From a bacterium D16-50 (GTDB lineage: Bacteria > Bacillota > Clostridia > Lachnospirales > Lachnospiraceae), in NCBI GenBank assembly GCA_003612485.1, contig RAZA01000001.1, positions 372,001 to 436,000 on the forward strand: a stretch of DNA of 64,000 nt. The letters are read 5' to 3'. The notes beneath the pieces were generated by a model. The model was given only the letters and a program-made list of their open reading frames with translations, was not told where the DNA came from and searched no databases. Position 1 is the first letter of the stretch, and each line of letters opens with the position of its first letter. Positions 33,305-40,894 of this stretch are shown here, piece by piece. The translations under genes were made by a program, and so were the position numbers.

Positions 33305-33346
33305 CGAAAAAATTATGTCAGACAGCCAGAAATGGCCGTCCGACAT
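33305..33346 (-). terminator. Intrinsic terminator after the histidine kinase gene
   Basis: On the minus strand ATGTCGGACGGCCA-TTTC-TGGCTGTCTGACAT forms a long stem with a few mismatches, followed by AATTTTTTCG. It starts four bases after the kinase stop (33350) and separates the two-component operon from the ABC operon promoter. Confidence 0.8.
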
Positions 33347-33349
33347 GTG

Positions 33350-34381
33350 TTATCTTGTAGGGAGCATGACAGAAAATTCTGAACCCTGTCCCGGCTTCGA
33401 AGTTACCTTGATATAGCCGCCCTGCCGTGTTACAATCTCGCGGGTCAGATACAGGCCAATACCCACGCCCTGCTGTTCGTGTACTTCTTCCTCACGATAG
33501 AAGCGCCGGAAAATAGCGGCCTGATTGCTCTCGGAAATACCCTTGCCAGTATCAGACACACTCAGTTTTACATACATTTCCCATTGTTCTACAAAGACCC
33601 GGATAGCGCCTCCAGCCGGAGTATATTTCACCGCATTGTCCAGCAGATTGAACACCGCTTCTGCCGTCCATTTGCTGTCGTGGGAAAGGCAAAGATTCTC
33701 CGGGCAGTCCACTGTAACGGAAATATTCTTTTTCTCCGCCGCATATACAATGCCGCTTAAGGCCATCGCCAGCGTATCAATCAGAGGGGCGTCTTTCTTT
33801 TCCAGCCGTATCGCCCCAGTTTCCAACCGGGAGGTCTTCACAAGGGCCTGGAAAAGAAATTCCAGCTTGTCCGTCTGGTTCCGGATGCCTTGCAGGAACT
33901 CCCGCCGCTCTTCTTCTGTGACAGACTTTGAAAGCAGCGTGTCTGTCACCATTTTCAGGTTGCTTACCGGCGTCTTCACCTGATGGGAAACGTCCGATAC
34001 CAGCATCTGCAGCTCCTGCCGTTCCTCATCCACCTTCCGCCGGTTCTCCTGCATGATGCCGTACAGCCGTGACAGACGGTAGCTGATACGGGCAAAGAGT
34101 GTTTCACTGTCCACGGCACGCGCAGGCTCTCCGCTTCCGCTTATCATCTGATCCATTGCCTGGCACAGCTCCCTGGTAAATATGGAAAGCCGTTTACTGA
34201 AAACAACTGTCAGAAGGAACATCCAGGCAAGGGCACAGATCATCAGCAGCCCGCCGGTGGCAAGCACCCAGATCTCGCCTGTCATCCATAAAAGGACGGC
34301 ACAGATGGCCAGCATGGAAGCAGCCATACCGCCACATGTCAGCAGGAATATCTTTTTTACAGAGATCCGCCCCAGACTCAT
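33350..34381 (-). CDS. Sensor histidine kinase with almost no external domain (BceS-like)
   Basis: A 343-residue kinase. Two membrane helices (about 12-32 and 36-58) are joined by only a few residues, so there is essentially no external sensor. The catalytic part has the phospho-acceptor in LVSDVSHQVKTPVSNLKM, N-box VFNLLDNAVKYT, and G boxes SDTGKGIS and GVGIGLYLTREI. Such intramembrane-sensing kinases usually read the activity of a partner ABC transporter (BceS type), which suits the adjacent permease array. ATG 34381 overlaps the regulator stop (ATGA). Confidence 0.92.
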   Translation of the reverse strand: MSLGRISVKKIFLLTCGGMAASMLAICAVLLWMTGEIWVLATGGLLMICALAWMFLLTVVFSKRLSIFTRELCQAMDQMISGSGEPARAVDSETLFARISYRLSRLYGIMQENRRKVDEERQELQMLVSDVSHQVKTPVSNLKMVTDTLLSKSVTEEERREFLQGIRNQTDKLEFLFQALVKTSRLETGAIRLEKKDAPLIDTLAMALSGIVYAAEKKNISVTVDCPENLCLSHDSKWTAEAVFNLLDNAVKYTPAGGAIRVFVEQWEMYVKLSVSDTGKGISESNQAAIFRRFYREEEVHEQQGVGIGLYLTREIVTRQGGYIKVTSKPGQGSEFSVMLPTR

Positions 34382-35067
34382 TTTCTCTCGCCTCCCATCC
34401 ATTGGTATCCAATCCCGTAAATCGTTTTGATGTAAGTGTCACCTTCTGCCTCAATCTTGCCCCGGATCCGGCTGATGGAGGTAGTCAGGGTGTGTTCGTC
34501 CACATAGTTTTCATCCGCATCCCACAGCCGTTCCAAAAGACGCTGCCTGGTCAGGATCTGTTTGGGATTTTTGCAGAACAGATACAGCATCTTATACTCC
34601 ATAGGGGAAAGGGTAAGGGATTTACCATTCAGCGAGGCGGATTGTTCTGAAAAGTCCAGAAACAGCCTGCCGTCATCATAGAAATCTTTTGCCAGCCCCC
34701 GGTGTTCCAGCATGGCAAACATTGCCCGTATTTTCCGCAGCAGCGCACCAATGGAAAAGGGCTTGGTGATATAATCCACCGCCCCGACTTCATACCCACG
34801 GATCTGGTCGCTCTCCTGGTCATTGGCCGTCAGGAAAATCACCAGCGTGTCAGGATTCTCCGGTTTTATGAGCCTGCACAGGTCATAGCCGCTGCCGTCC
34901 GGCAGGTTGATATCCAAAAGTACCAGGTCATATTCCGTCTGCGTCAGTAACTCTGCAGCTGTGCCTGCATTCAGGGCTGATACGGTATCGTAACCCTCAG
35001 AAATCAGGTTGTAGGTCAGCGTTTTATTTAAAAGGGCATCGTCCTCTACCAGTAAAATCTTTTTCAT
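34378..35067 (-). CDS. OmpR-family response regulator of the ABC operon
   Basis: A 229-residue regulator. The receiver has ILLVEDD, Asp in LVLLDINLPDGSG and Lys in YITKPF. The winged helix has SASLNGKSLTLSPMEYKMLY, HTLTTSISRIRGKIEAEG and TIYGIGYQW. ATG 35067 follows AAGGAG by seven bases; ATG 35073 is too close. It is translationally coupled to the kinase. The operator in its own promoter, in the ABC promoter and before the receiver-only gene makes it the likely binder, with autoregulation. Confidence 0.93.
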   Translation of the reverse strand: MKKILLVEDDALLNKTLTYNLISEGYDTVSALNAGTAAELLTQTEYDLVLLDINLPDGSGYDLCRLIKPENPDTLVIFLTANDQESDQIRGYEVGAVDYITKPFSIGALLRKIRAMFAMLEHRGLAKDFYDDGRLFLDFSEQSASLNGKSLTLSPMEYKMLYLFCKNPKQILTRQRLLERLWDADENYVDEHTLTTSISRIRGKIEAEGDTYIKTIYGIGYQWMGGERK

Positions 35068-35252
35068 GCACATACTCCTTTTCCATCTTTATATGATAAG
35101 TTCAGCCAAAACACAGTCGGACCGACAAATCAAGCTCACTCGAATTGGTCTGTCAGGCTATGTTCTGAGGGAGCGCCCGTATCTGGGCAAAGTTATCTTC
35201 AGCAGCGGGAAAGCGCCGGAGACGTCTTTGCGAACGGGCACAGCTGAATTTT

Positions 35253-35290
35253 TTGTATAGTATAACAGTCAAATGTCCGCGAAATGTTAC
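35253..35290 (-). promoter_or_regulatory. Operator/promoter of the two-component operon
   Basis: AATGTCCG (35272-35279) and AATGTTAC (35283-35290) start 11 bp apart. Read on the minus strand the repeats are followed by ACTGTTATACTATAC, where TATACT or TACTAT can serve as -10. About 190 bp of leader separates this from the start codon at 35067. Confidence 0.65.
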
Positions 35291-35306
35291 AGAGAATTAT
35301 TTTTCC

Positions 35307-36638
35307 CTAATATCCATATTTCTTTCTATATTTCAAAAACATAAAGGCAGACAGGGCAAGCGCCATCAGTTCCGCCACAGGCGTTGCCAGCCAGATACCG
35401 TTTACACCAAAAACCAGGGGAAGTATCAGCATGGTAATCAGCATAAACACAAAGGACCTTGAAAATGCAAGGACGGCCGAAACAATCCCATTAGACAATG
35501 CAGTAAACATCCCGCTGGCAAAAATATTAAATCCGATAAAAAACAATGCTGCCGTGCATATCCTGTTTCCTGTTACTGCCAGATCATACACCGGATTATC
35601 CGGCCGGGCGAAGACAGATACCAGCGGCCTTGTCAACAGAAGGGAAGCTGCAACCGTAAGCACAGAGATTCCTGCAATCACTTTCATGCTGATCCCAACC
35701 AGCTTTTTCAGTTTTCCATGGTTCTGTTCCCCATGATAAAAACTCAGCATGGGCGCAACCCCATAGGAATATCCTGTATACAGAGAGCTTGCAAACATCA
35801 GCACATACATGATGATGGTAACTGCCGCCACACCGTCCTCCCCGACATAATGAAGCATCGTCCAGTTAAACATCATAGTAATGATCCCGGTGACAAGCGC
35901 CGTCGCCATCTCGGAACACCCATTTGTGGCAGCATTTGCAAGGACTTTAAAGCGGAATACTGGTTTCCTGAAATGCAGCAGACTCTTTTTCCGGCTGAAA
36001 ACAAACAGGCCCACAACCGCTGTCACAGAATATCCAAGTCCTGTTGCAATCGCTGCACCGCTGATTCCCATATCAAATACAGCAATCAATACATAATCAA
36101 GTGCCATATTTAAAACACCGCCCGCCACAGAACAGACCAGGGATAAGGCTGCTTTCTCACTGGCTATCATATACAGGGTAAAGTTATTCATTAACAGAAT
36201 GGGGATCGTAAACAGCAGATAACGGCTTAAATATTCCACACAATACCTTTCCACATCCGCCGAGAGATTCATCCCCGCGAATATCCGGCCTATTGCCATA
36301 TACCCGGCTACGCACATGAACGCCCCAACCAGCACATTCACCAGAATCAGAAAGGTAAAGTCCTCCTTCGCCTCCTCACGCTTTCCTTCCCCCATCTTTT
36401 TCATAATAACAGCGCTTCCTCCCGTGGCAAGCATGGTAGAAATGGCTGTGACAAGCTGTATGACCGGCGCAGTCAGATTGATGGCTGAAAGGGCATTGGT
36501 GCCAATCAGGTTCGACACGAACAGACCGTCAACCATAGTATAAAAAGACATAAACACCGTCATGGCAATGGTGGGTACGGCAAACTTCAGGATATTTCCT
36601 AATGTTACAGGCTTTTCATATACGTTTTGTTTTTCCAT
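35307..36638 (-). CDS. MATE-family efflux transporter
   Basis: A 443-residue polytopic protein with about 12 membrane helices. Family features include LKFAVPTIAMTVFMSFYTMV, DGLFVSNLIGTNALSAINLT and, in the second half, CSEMATALVTGIITMMFNWT. MATE proteins export drugs or metabolites using proton or sodium gradients. ATG 36638 has AGGAGG upstream; the in-frame extension to 36767 runs into the promoter. It is divergent from a MerR regulator across a promoter with a 19-bp spacer, the usual layout for drug-induced efflux. Confidence 0.93.
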   Translation of the reverse strand: MEKQNVYEKPVTLGNILKFAVPTIAMTVFMSFYTMVDGLFVSNLIGTNALSAINLTAPVIQLVTAISTMLATGGSAVIMKKMGEGKREEAKEDFTFLILVNVLVGAFMCVAGYMAIGRIFAGMNLSADVERYCVEYLSRYLLFTIPILLMNNFTLYMIASEKAALSLVCSVAGGVLNMALDYVLIAVFDMGISGAAIATGLGYSVTAVVGLFVFSRKKSLLHFRKPVFRFKVLANAATNGCSEMATALVTGIITMMFNWTMLHYVGEDGVAAVTIIMYVLMFASSLYTGYSYGVAPMLSFYHGEQNHGKLKKLVGISMKVIAGISVLTVAASLLLTRPLVSVFARPDNPVYDLAVTGNRICTAALFFIGFNIFASGMFTALSNGIVSAVLAFSRSFVFMLITMLILPLVFGVNGIWLATPVAELMALALSAFMFLKYRKKYGY

Positions 36639-36723
36639 AGCTTTCCTCCTGTTAAAATTGCTGCAGACAGCAGGAACGGACAGAATCCCGCTTTCCGTCT
36701 TGCATCCAATTGATTTATACAGT

Positions 36724-36754
36724 ATAATAAACCGTACAGTAACAGTACAGTCAA
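36724..36754 (-). promoter_or_regulatory. MerR-type promoter of the MATE gene (19-bp spacer)
   Basis: On the minus strand TTGACT (36754-36749) and TATTAT (36729-36724) are separated by 19 bp. The spacer contains the near-palindrome GTACTGTTACTGTAC. A 19-bp spacer holding a dyad is the hallmark of MerR-activated promoters, where the regulator untwists the DNA. Confidence 0.75.
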
Positions 36755-36788
36755 TAGGGAATCGCAAATTATTTTCGGGAGAAAAAAT

Positions 36789-37613
36789 ATGGATAAAAAA
36801 AACAAATTACTTACCATCGGGCAATTCGCAGCACTTCACGGCATAAACAAAAAAACGCTGATGTGGTATGATGAGATCGGCCTCTTCAAACCTGCTGCCA
36901 TCCATCCGGAAAATGGATACCGCTGCTATAATTATCACCAAAGCTCCATACTGGAAACCATCCTTCTGCTCCGTGAGCTGGACGTATCCATCCCGGAGAT
37001 TCAGGACTTCATGAAAAACCGTTCTGCCCAAAACATGAAATGCCTTTTGGATGAAAAAATCGCAGAACTGGACTTACAGCTTCTGCATCTGCAGGCGGTC
37101 AAAAAAACCTTATCCAGCCACCGGCAGGACATGGATACCCTTCTGACTATGGATTTATCTGAAATCTGTATTGTGGAAAAAGAAGAACGGTGCCTGGTAA
37201 CAGTAGATATCGACAAAGATGTTACATTTGAAAGAGAAGTAGAATTGATCACCGCTGAAACAGCCAGATATGGACTGGGCCGGCTTCATGACGCCTCCTA
37301 CGGCTCCATGATCCCTGTCGCCAGCCTGCTTAAGGGAAATTTCGATGACTACACCAATCTTTTCATTGAAATTCCCCGGCTGGAGCAGGGAAGCGGCCTG
37401 CATATACAGCCAAAAGGAAAATATCTGCGGGCTTTCCACAAAGGGGATTTTAGCCAGCTCCCACTGCGGTATCAGGAAATCCTTGCATTTGCCCATGGCA
37501 GGGGGCTGGCGTTGTCGGGCTACTCCTATGAAAAAGGGATCAATGAAACCGTCATAGACCGGATTGAAGACTATATTGTGCAGATTGAAATCCCAATTCT
37601 CGGTACTGTTTGA
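36789..37613 (+). CDS. MerR-family regulator with effector-binding domain
   Basis: A 274-residue activator of the BmrR type. Residues 5-75 are the MerR winged helix (LLTIGQFAALHGINKKT, then LMWYDEIGLFKPAAIHPENG). Residues 80-120 form the dimerisation coiled coil (LDEKIAELDLQLLHLQAVKK). The remainder (about 140-270) is a GyrI-like effector-binding domain with YGSMIPVASL and QPKGKYLRAFHKGDFSQLPL. GGGAG precedes ATG 36789. It is divergent from the MATE gene and probably activates it when a toxic ligand binds. Confidence 0.92.
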   Translation: MDKKNKLLTIGQFAALHGINKKTLMWYDEIGLFKPAAIHPENGYRCYNYHQSSILETILLLRELDVSIPEIQDFMKNRSAQNMKCLLDEKIAELDLQLLHLQAVKKTLSSHRQDMDTLLTMDLSEICIVEKEERCLVTVDIDKDVTFEREVELITAETARYGLGRLHDASYGSMIPVASLLKGNFDDYTNLFIEIPRLEQGSGLHIQPKGKYLRAFHKGDFSQLPLRYQEILAFAHGRGLALSGYSYEKGINETVIDRIEDYIVQIEIPILGTV

Positions 37614-37636
37614 GCATCTAAGAATATGTGTAATCT

Positions 37637-37708
37637 TTATTTCAAAATATTTTTCAGCATTTTGAGAAGTTGGGTATTATCATCAGTAATCAATATCTTA
37701 TAAGCCAT
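37637..37708 (-). pseudogene. Remnant of a response-regulator receiver domain
   Basis: A 23-codon frame, MAYKILITDDNTQLLKMLKN..., ending in TAA. It matches only the first strand and helix of a receiver domain (ILITDDN includes the acidic pair). Nothing resembling the rest of a receiver follows in any frame. It is probably the scar of a deleted regulator gene, though chance cannot be excluded for so short a piece. Confidence 0.4.
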
Positions 37709-37829
37709 TTTGCGCCCTTTCCCTGATACGGCTGTCTTCCGGGGATATACTAACGCCATGATATTTTGCCGTTATATATAAAACTGTCAGCAACAGGCTG
37801 TTCCTTAACACACTCTTTTTGTATACCCA

Positions 37830-38459
37830 TCAACTAATATCCCGTTTCTGATATACCTTTACCGCAATCTGGTATGAGATAAAAAACCAGATAACAGAAA
37901 TAATAAGCACAATGCCAAACGCCAGAAGGATATTTTCCTTTACGGATAAAACTAAATTTATAAGAAGTACAAGCCCCGTAATAATCCCTGTTGATGCCAT
38001 AAATGACATCATAAAGACAATCTGCGATTTTTCCGGGTCAAATAAGTATGCGCACGGCAGACTGATACCGCCTGCCAACAGGGTAGCGCTTATCCCGATA
38101 GAGCCGTACAGACATAAAGAATGCAGCGTTATATCCATACCGAAACACGCAAGGACAACACAGGGAATCAGTGCAGTAAGCAATCCCAGTGCGGCAAGCA
38201 GGATATAAAACAAAAATTTCTCGCCGATGATCTGGTTCCTTGATACCGGCATGGTAATAACATTTTTATTCCATTTGGAAGCTGCGTCACTGGTAATACT
38301 GATAAAGGCGGCTGTTGTGGCGGCAACCGGGGCTAAAACCAGAAGTGCGCTGGTTTCCAACAAAAAGGATAACCCAAAGCCCAAAACAACCAGGCTAACG
38401 ATAGTTACGAGGATATTGCTCCTGGCAATATAGAGATCTTTCACCAAAACACCTTTCAT
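37830..38459 (-). CDS. ABC-2 type transporter permease
   Basis: A 209-residue membrane protein with six hydrophobic segments. It starts MKGVLVKDLYIARSNILVTI, typical of ABC-2 permeases (membrane-entry stretch LVKDLYI). Further helices include LLVLAPVAATTAAFISI, FLFYILLAALGLLTALIPCV and the C-terminal LLAFGIVLIISVIWFFISY. ATG 38459 overlaps the ATPase stop (TGATG) and has GGGGGAAAAG upstream. It forms the membrane part of the GntR-controlled ABC operon. Confidence 0.88.
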   Translation of the reverse strand: MKGVLVKDLYIARSNILVTIVSLVVLGFGLSFLLETSALLVLAPVAATTAAFISITSDAASKWNKNVITMPVSRNQIIGEKFLFYILLAALGLLTALIPCVVLACFGMDITLHSLCLYGSIGISATLLAGGISLPCAYLFDPEKSQIVFMMSFMASTGIITGLVLLINLVLSVKENILLAFGIVLIISVIWFFISYQIAVKVYQKRDIS

Positions 38460-39310
38460 CACTTTTCCCCCTTTACATAAAGCAGCATAATTTCATCAAT
38501 CGTTGCCGGGACAACCAGGGCCTTCGGATACTTTTTCTGCATTCTCTCCCGGTCTGAAACCAGTATCTGCCATTCATAGTCCATTTTGCGGTACGAAATG
38601 ATATCGGATTTATCCAGCGCATCAAACTGCGCCGCACCGCACTTGATGATGCCATACCGCTCGGTCAGCTCATCTTTGGTTTTCTCAAAAACTACTTTCC
38701 CTTCATGGATAAATACGATATAATCGGCAATCTTCTCCAGGTCACTGGTAATGTGGGAGGATACCAGTATGGAATGCTCCTCGTCCTGCACGAAATCCAG
38801 CAACATATCCAGAATATCATCCCTGACAACCGGATCTAAGCCGCTGGTGGCTTCGTCCAGGATTAACAGCCTGGAATGATGGGAAAATGCAGCAGAAATA
38901 GCCAGCTTCATCTTCATTCCTTTTGAAAACTGTTTGATCTGCTTGTCGCACGGCAGGGAAAACTGTTTCAGCAGGCCAAAATATACCCGTTCGTCCCACG
39001 TCCTGTAAATGTTTTTCATAACCCGGTTCAATTTCCGTGGAGAAAGGATTTCCGGATAATTGCTGCCATCGAACACGACACCGATCTGTTCTTTGATATC
39101 CCCATCCAGTTCCTCCTTGTCTAAAATGGAAACAACGCCGTCCTCCTTTTGAATCAGTCCTAAAGCCGCATTGATTGTCGTGCTTTTTCCTGCACCGTTT
39201 TCTCCAATCAGTCCGACAATGGAGCCACTGGGAACGGTGAACGAAACATGATCCAAAACAAAATCCTTATAAGTTTTGGTAAGTCCTGATACCATGAACG
39301 CATTTGCCAT
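38459..39310 (-). CDS. ABC transporter ATP-binding protein (YtrB-like)
   Basis: A 283-residue ATPase. Walker A is GENGAGKST, signature FSKGMKMKLAIS, Walker B LLILDEATSGLD and H-loop VSSHITSDLEKIADYIVFIH. The C-terminal ~70 residues form an extra regulatory stretch. The gene order GntR regulator, ATPase, permease and the degenerate signature match the Bacillus ytrABC class, which responds to cell-wall antibiotics. The start lies two bases after the GntR stop. Confidence 0.92.
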   Translation of the reverse strand: MANAFMVSGLTKTYKDFVLDHVSFTVPSGSIVGLIGENGAGKSTTINAALGLIQKEDGVVSILDKEELDGDIKEQIGVVFDGSNYPEILSPRKLNRVMKNIYRTWDERVYFGLLKQFSLPCDKQIKQFSKGMKMKLAISAAFSHHSRLLILDEATSGLDPVVRDDILDMLLDFVQDEEHSILVSSHITSDLEKIADYIVFIHEGKVVFEKTKDELTERYGIIKCGAAQFDALDKSDIISYRKMDYEWQILVSDRERMQKKYPKALVVPATIDEIMLLYVKGEK

Positions 39311-39312
39311 CG

Positions 39313-39687
39313 CTAATCCTCCTCATACAATAATGTTAATAAGCTGACTAATTTATCAAGCGGTATTCCGCTCATACGGGCTATTTCTATTGCTTCATTG
39401 AAACAGCCCTCTATCTTTTTTTGCTGTTCTTCCAAATAGAAGTCCTGATTTTGGACAGATACATAGCAGCCTTTCCCGGCCGTCGTCTCAATAAAGCCAT
39501 CTTCCTGCAGAATGTCATATGCCTTCTGCACGGTCAGAACACTGATCTGCAGCGATTTTGCCAGGGAGCGGATAGAGGGAAGCGCTTCACCCGCTTTCAG
39601 TTCGCCACTCATAATCTGCGTTTTTATCTGTGACACAATCTGCTCGTACAGAGGACGACTTGCCTTATTACTTACAACAATCTCCAA
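39313..39687 (-). CDS. GntR-family regulator (YtrA subfamily)
   Basis: A 124-residue repressor. The winged helix occupies residues 8-75 (ASRPLYEQIVSQIKTQIMSG, ELKAGEALPSIRSLAKSLQI, then TVQKAYDILQEDGFIETTAG). The short C-terminal dimerisation region of the YtrA type lacks a ligand-binding domain. It is the first gene of the ABC operon. A perfect 13-bp inverted repeat lies 20-54 bp upstream of its start and is the evident operator, so it likely represses its own operon. Confidence 0.93.
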   Translation of the reverse strand: MEIVVSNKASRPLYEQIVSQIKTQIMSGELKAGEALPSIRSLAKSLQISVLTVQKAYDILQEDGFIETTAGKGCYVSVQNQDFYLEEQQKKIEGCFNEAIEIARMSGIPLDKLVSLLTLLYEED

Positions 39688-39706
39688 ACCGTCACCGTCT
39701 CTCCGT

Positions 39707-39741
39707 CTTATACTGTATTATATAAACAAATACAGTATAAG
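39707..39741 (-). promoter_or_regulatory. Operator of the GntR-ABC operon
   Basis: CTTATACTGTATT (39707-39719) and AATACAGTATAAG (39729-39741) are a perfect 13-bp inverted repeat with a 9-bp centre. The sequence contains -10-like TATACT elements, so binding would block RNA polymerase. Confidence 0.8.
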
Positions 39742-39864
39742 ACATTGCAAGATGATTGTCAAGACAGAATCCTATTTTTAAGAAATCAGTATCACCCCAT
39801 CTCTATCTAATCATTTTGATCTTATATACCGTCGATAAAAGAAATATAAGTAAACTAAAAAATA

Positions 39865-39921
39865 TTGAACAAAATCGCTGCTCGACGGCCTGCCAAGGTT
39901 ATACATAGCAATTTTGTTCAA
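39865..39921. repeat. Long inverted repeat (15-bp arms, one mismatch)
   Basis: TTGAACAAAATCGCT (39865-39879) and AGCAATTTTGTTCAA (39907-39921), pairing at 14 of 15 positions around a 27-base loop. It lies between the GntR operon and the mobilisation genes, with no gene inside. Confidence 0.75.
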
Positions 39922-39990
39922 AAGGCATTATCCGAGAAGTTTCGTCATTCCAGAAAATTTATAGAAATATGGTTCATTAACGGTTTCTAA

Positions 39991-40144
39991 GAAAATCTTC
40001 TCAAATAATGTTTTACAGGCATAAAAAAATCAAGCATAGAAATTTAGGAATTCTTTATCGTAATTATCTGAATGACTATCAATGACATAAGGTACGCAAT
40101 ATATCTTTGATCTAAACAGTCGAGTTATTATTTGAGAAGTTTTT
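39991..40144. repeat. Widely spaced inverted repeat (18-bp arms, one mismatch)
   Basis: AAAATCTTCTCAAATAAT (39991-40008) and ATTATTTGAGAAGTTTTT (40127-40144), pairing at 17 of 18 positions, 118 bp apart. Shorter copies of the core ACTTCT/AGAAGT occur nearby (about 39932 and 40196). This could be a protein-binding array or the ends of a small degenerate element. Confidence 0.6.
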
Positions 40145-40219
40145 TAGATATTACCGATAAACTGTGCCTTTCATGATATTTCTTTAGTAATAAAACTTCT
40201 TGGATAATGCTCTTTATTT

Positions 40220-40400
40220 CAGTTCTGACATAAAGGGCAAGTTTCGCCTGAGTAACTCAAAACCCACTTTGGGGATTTTGCTTACCCGGCAACCTTGATG
40301 GGGATTCCGCTCCCCATGCCCTCGGTTATTGCATATTTTCCAAATATGCAGTTTGGCTCCTATTGTAAATAGTCGCAGCGTGATTGTCTCCATCACGAAA
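40220..40400. other. Candidate origin of transfer (oriT)
   Basis: Three short perfect hairpins lie within 100 bp: ATGGGGA/TCCCCAT (40298-40304, 40311-40317), TGCATAT/ATATGCA (40330-40336, 40344-40350) and CGTGAT/ATCACG (40379-40384, 40392-40397). The region is immediately upstream of mobC and the relaxase gene, where oriT normally lies in this element type. The nick site itself was not identified. Confidence 0.5.
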
Positions 40401-40501
40401 GAACCTAAAATATTTCTACAAAAAGTTCCTTTTCATTTCCCACTAATACTCTCTAATCGGCTTATATTATGAATACATTTTTTTCAGAGAGGAATTATGG
40501 A

Positions 40502-40894
40502 ATGGCAAGACCAAAGAAAGACAAAGAACTGCGGCACAAACATCAGATCATGCTCCGGCTCACGGACACGGAATATGAAATCATATCTGAAAGCGCAAAA
40601 GCCGCAAACCTCCCACTGGCAGAGTATGTCCGGAAACAGGTTATGAAGCAAAAAGTAATCGCAAAATATGAGATTGTGGCAGACCTGCCGGAACTGAAAA
40701 AGCTGGTTGCAGAGTTTGGAAAGATCGGCAGCAACTTAAACCAGATTGCAAGACACTACAACAGCGGTGGCATCCATTCACAGGCAATGCGTAAGGCAAT
40801 CGAACAGAGTGTTTCAAGAATTTATGAACTGAAATATGAAGTATTAAAGATGGCAGGAGATTTTCATGGCAATACTGAAACACATAGCGAGTAA
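40502..40894 (+). CDS. mobC: MobC-like relaxosome accessory protein
   Basis: A 130-residue DNA-binding protein. The ribbon-helix-helix-like part is MARPKKDKELRHKHQIMLRL followed by TDTEYEIISESAKAANLPLAEYVRKQVM. The MobC region (about 65-115) reads LPELKKLVAEFGKIGSNLNQ, IARHYNSGG. MobC binds near oriT and helps the relaxase open the DNA. ATG 40502 is nine bases from AGAGG; the upstream in-frame ATG at 40469 is unlikely. It overlaps the relaxase gene by 29 bp. Confidence 0.93.
   Translation: MARPKKDKELRHKHQIMLRLTDTEYEIISESAKAANLPLAEYVRKQVMKQKVIAKYEIVADLPELKKLVAEFGKIGSNLNQIARHYNSGGIHSQAMRKAIEQSVSRIYELKYEVLKMAGDFHGNTETHSE

Larger units (their letters stand above)
39782..40501. other. 720-bp gene-free, repeat-rich region upstream of mobC
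   Basis: No coding frame with a ribosome site was found on either strand. The left half is very AT-rich and holds two large inverted repeats (39865-39921 and 39991-40144). The right half (about 40220-40400) is richer in G and C and holds three short perfect hairpins just before the mobilisation genes, described as a candidate oriT. Confidence 0.7.

Noticed and set aside
39865..40144. CRISPR array
   Set aside because: The repeats are inverted and unequal in spacing; there is no series of regular direct repeats and no cas gene in the window.
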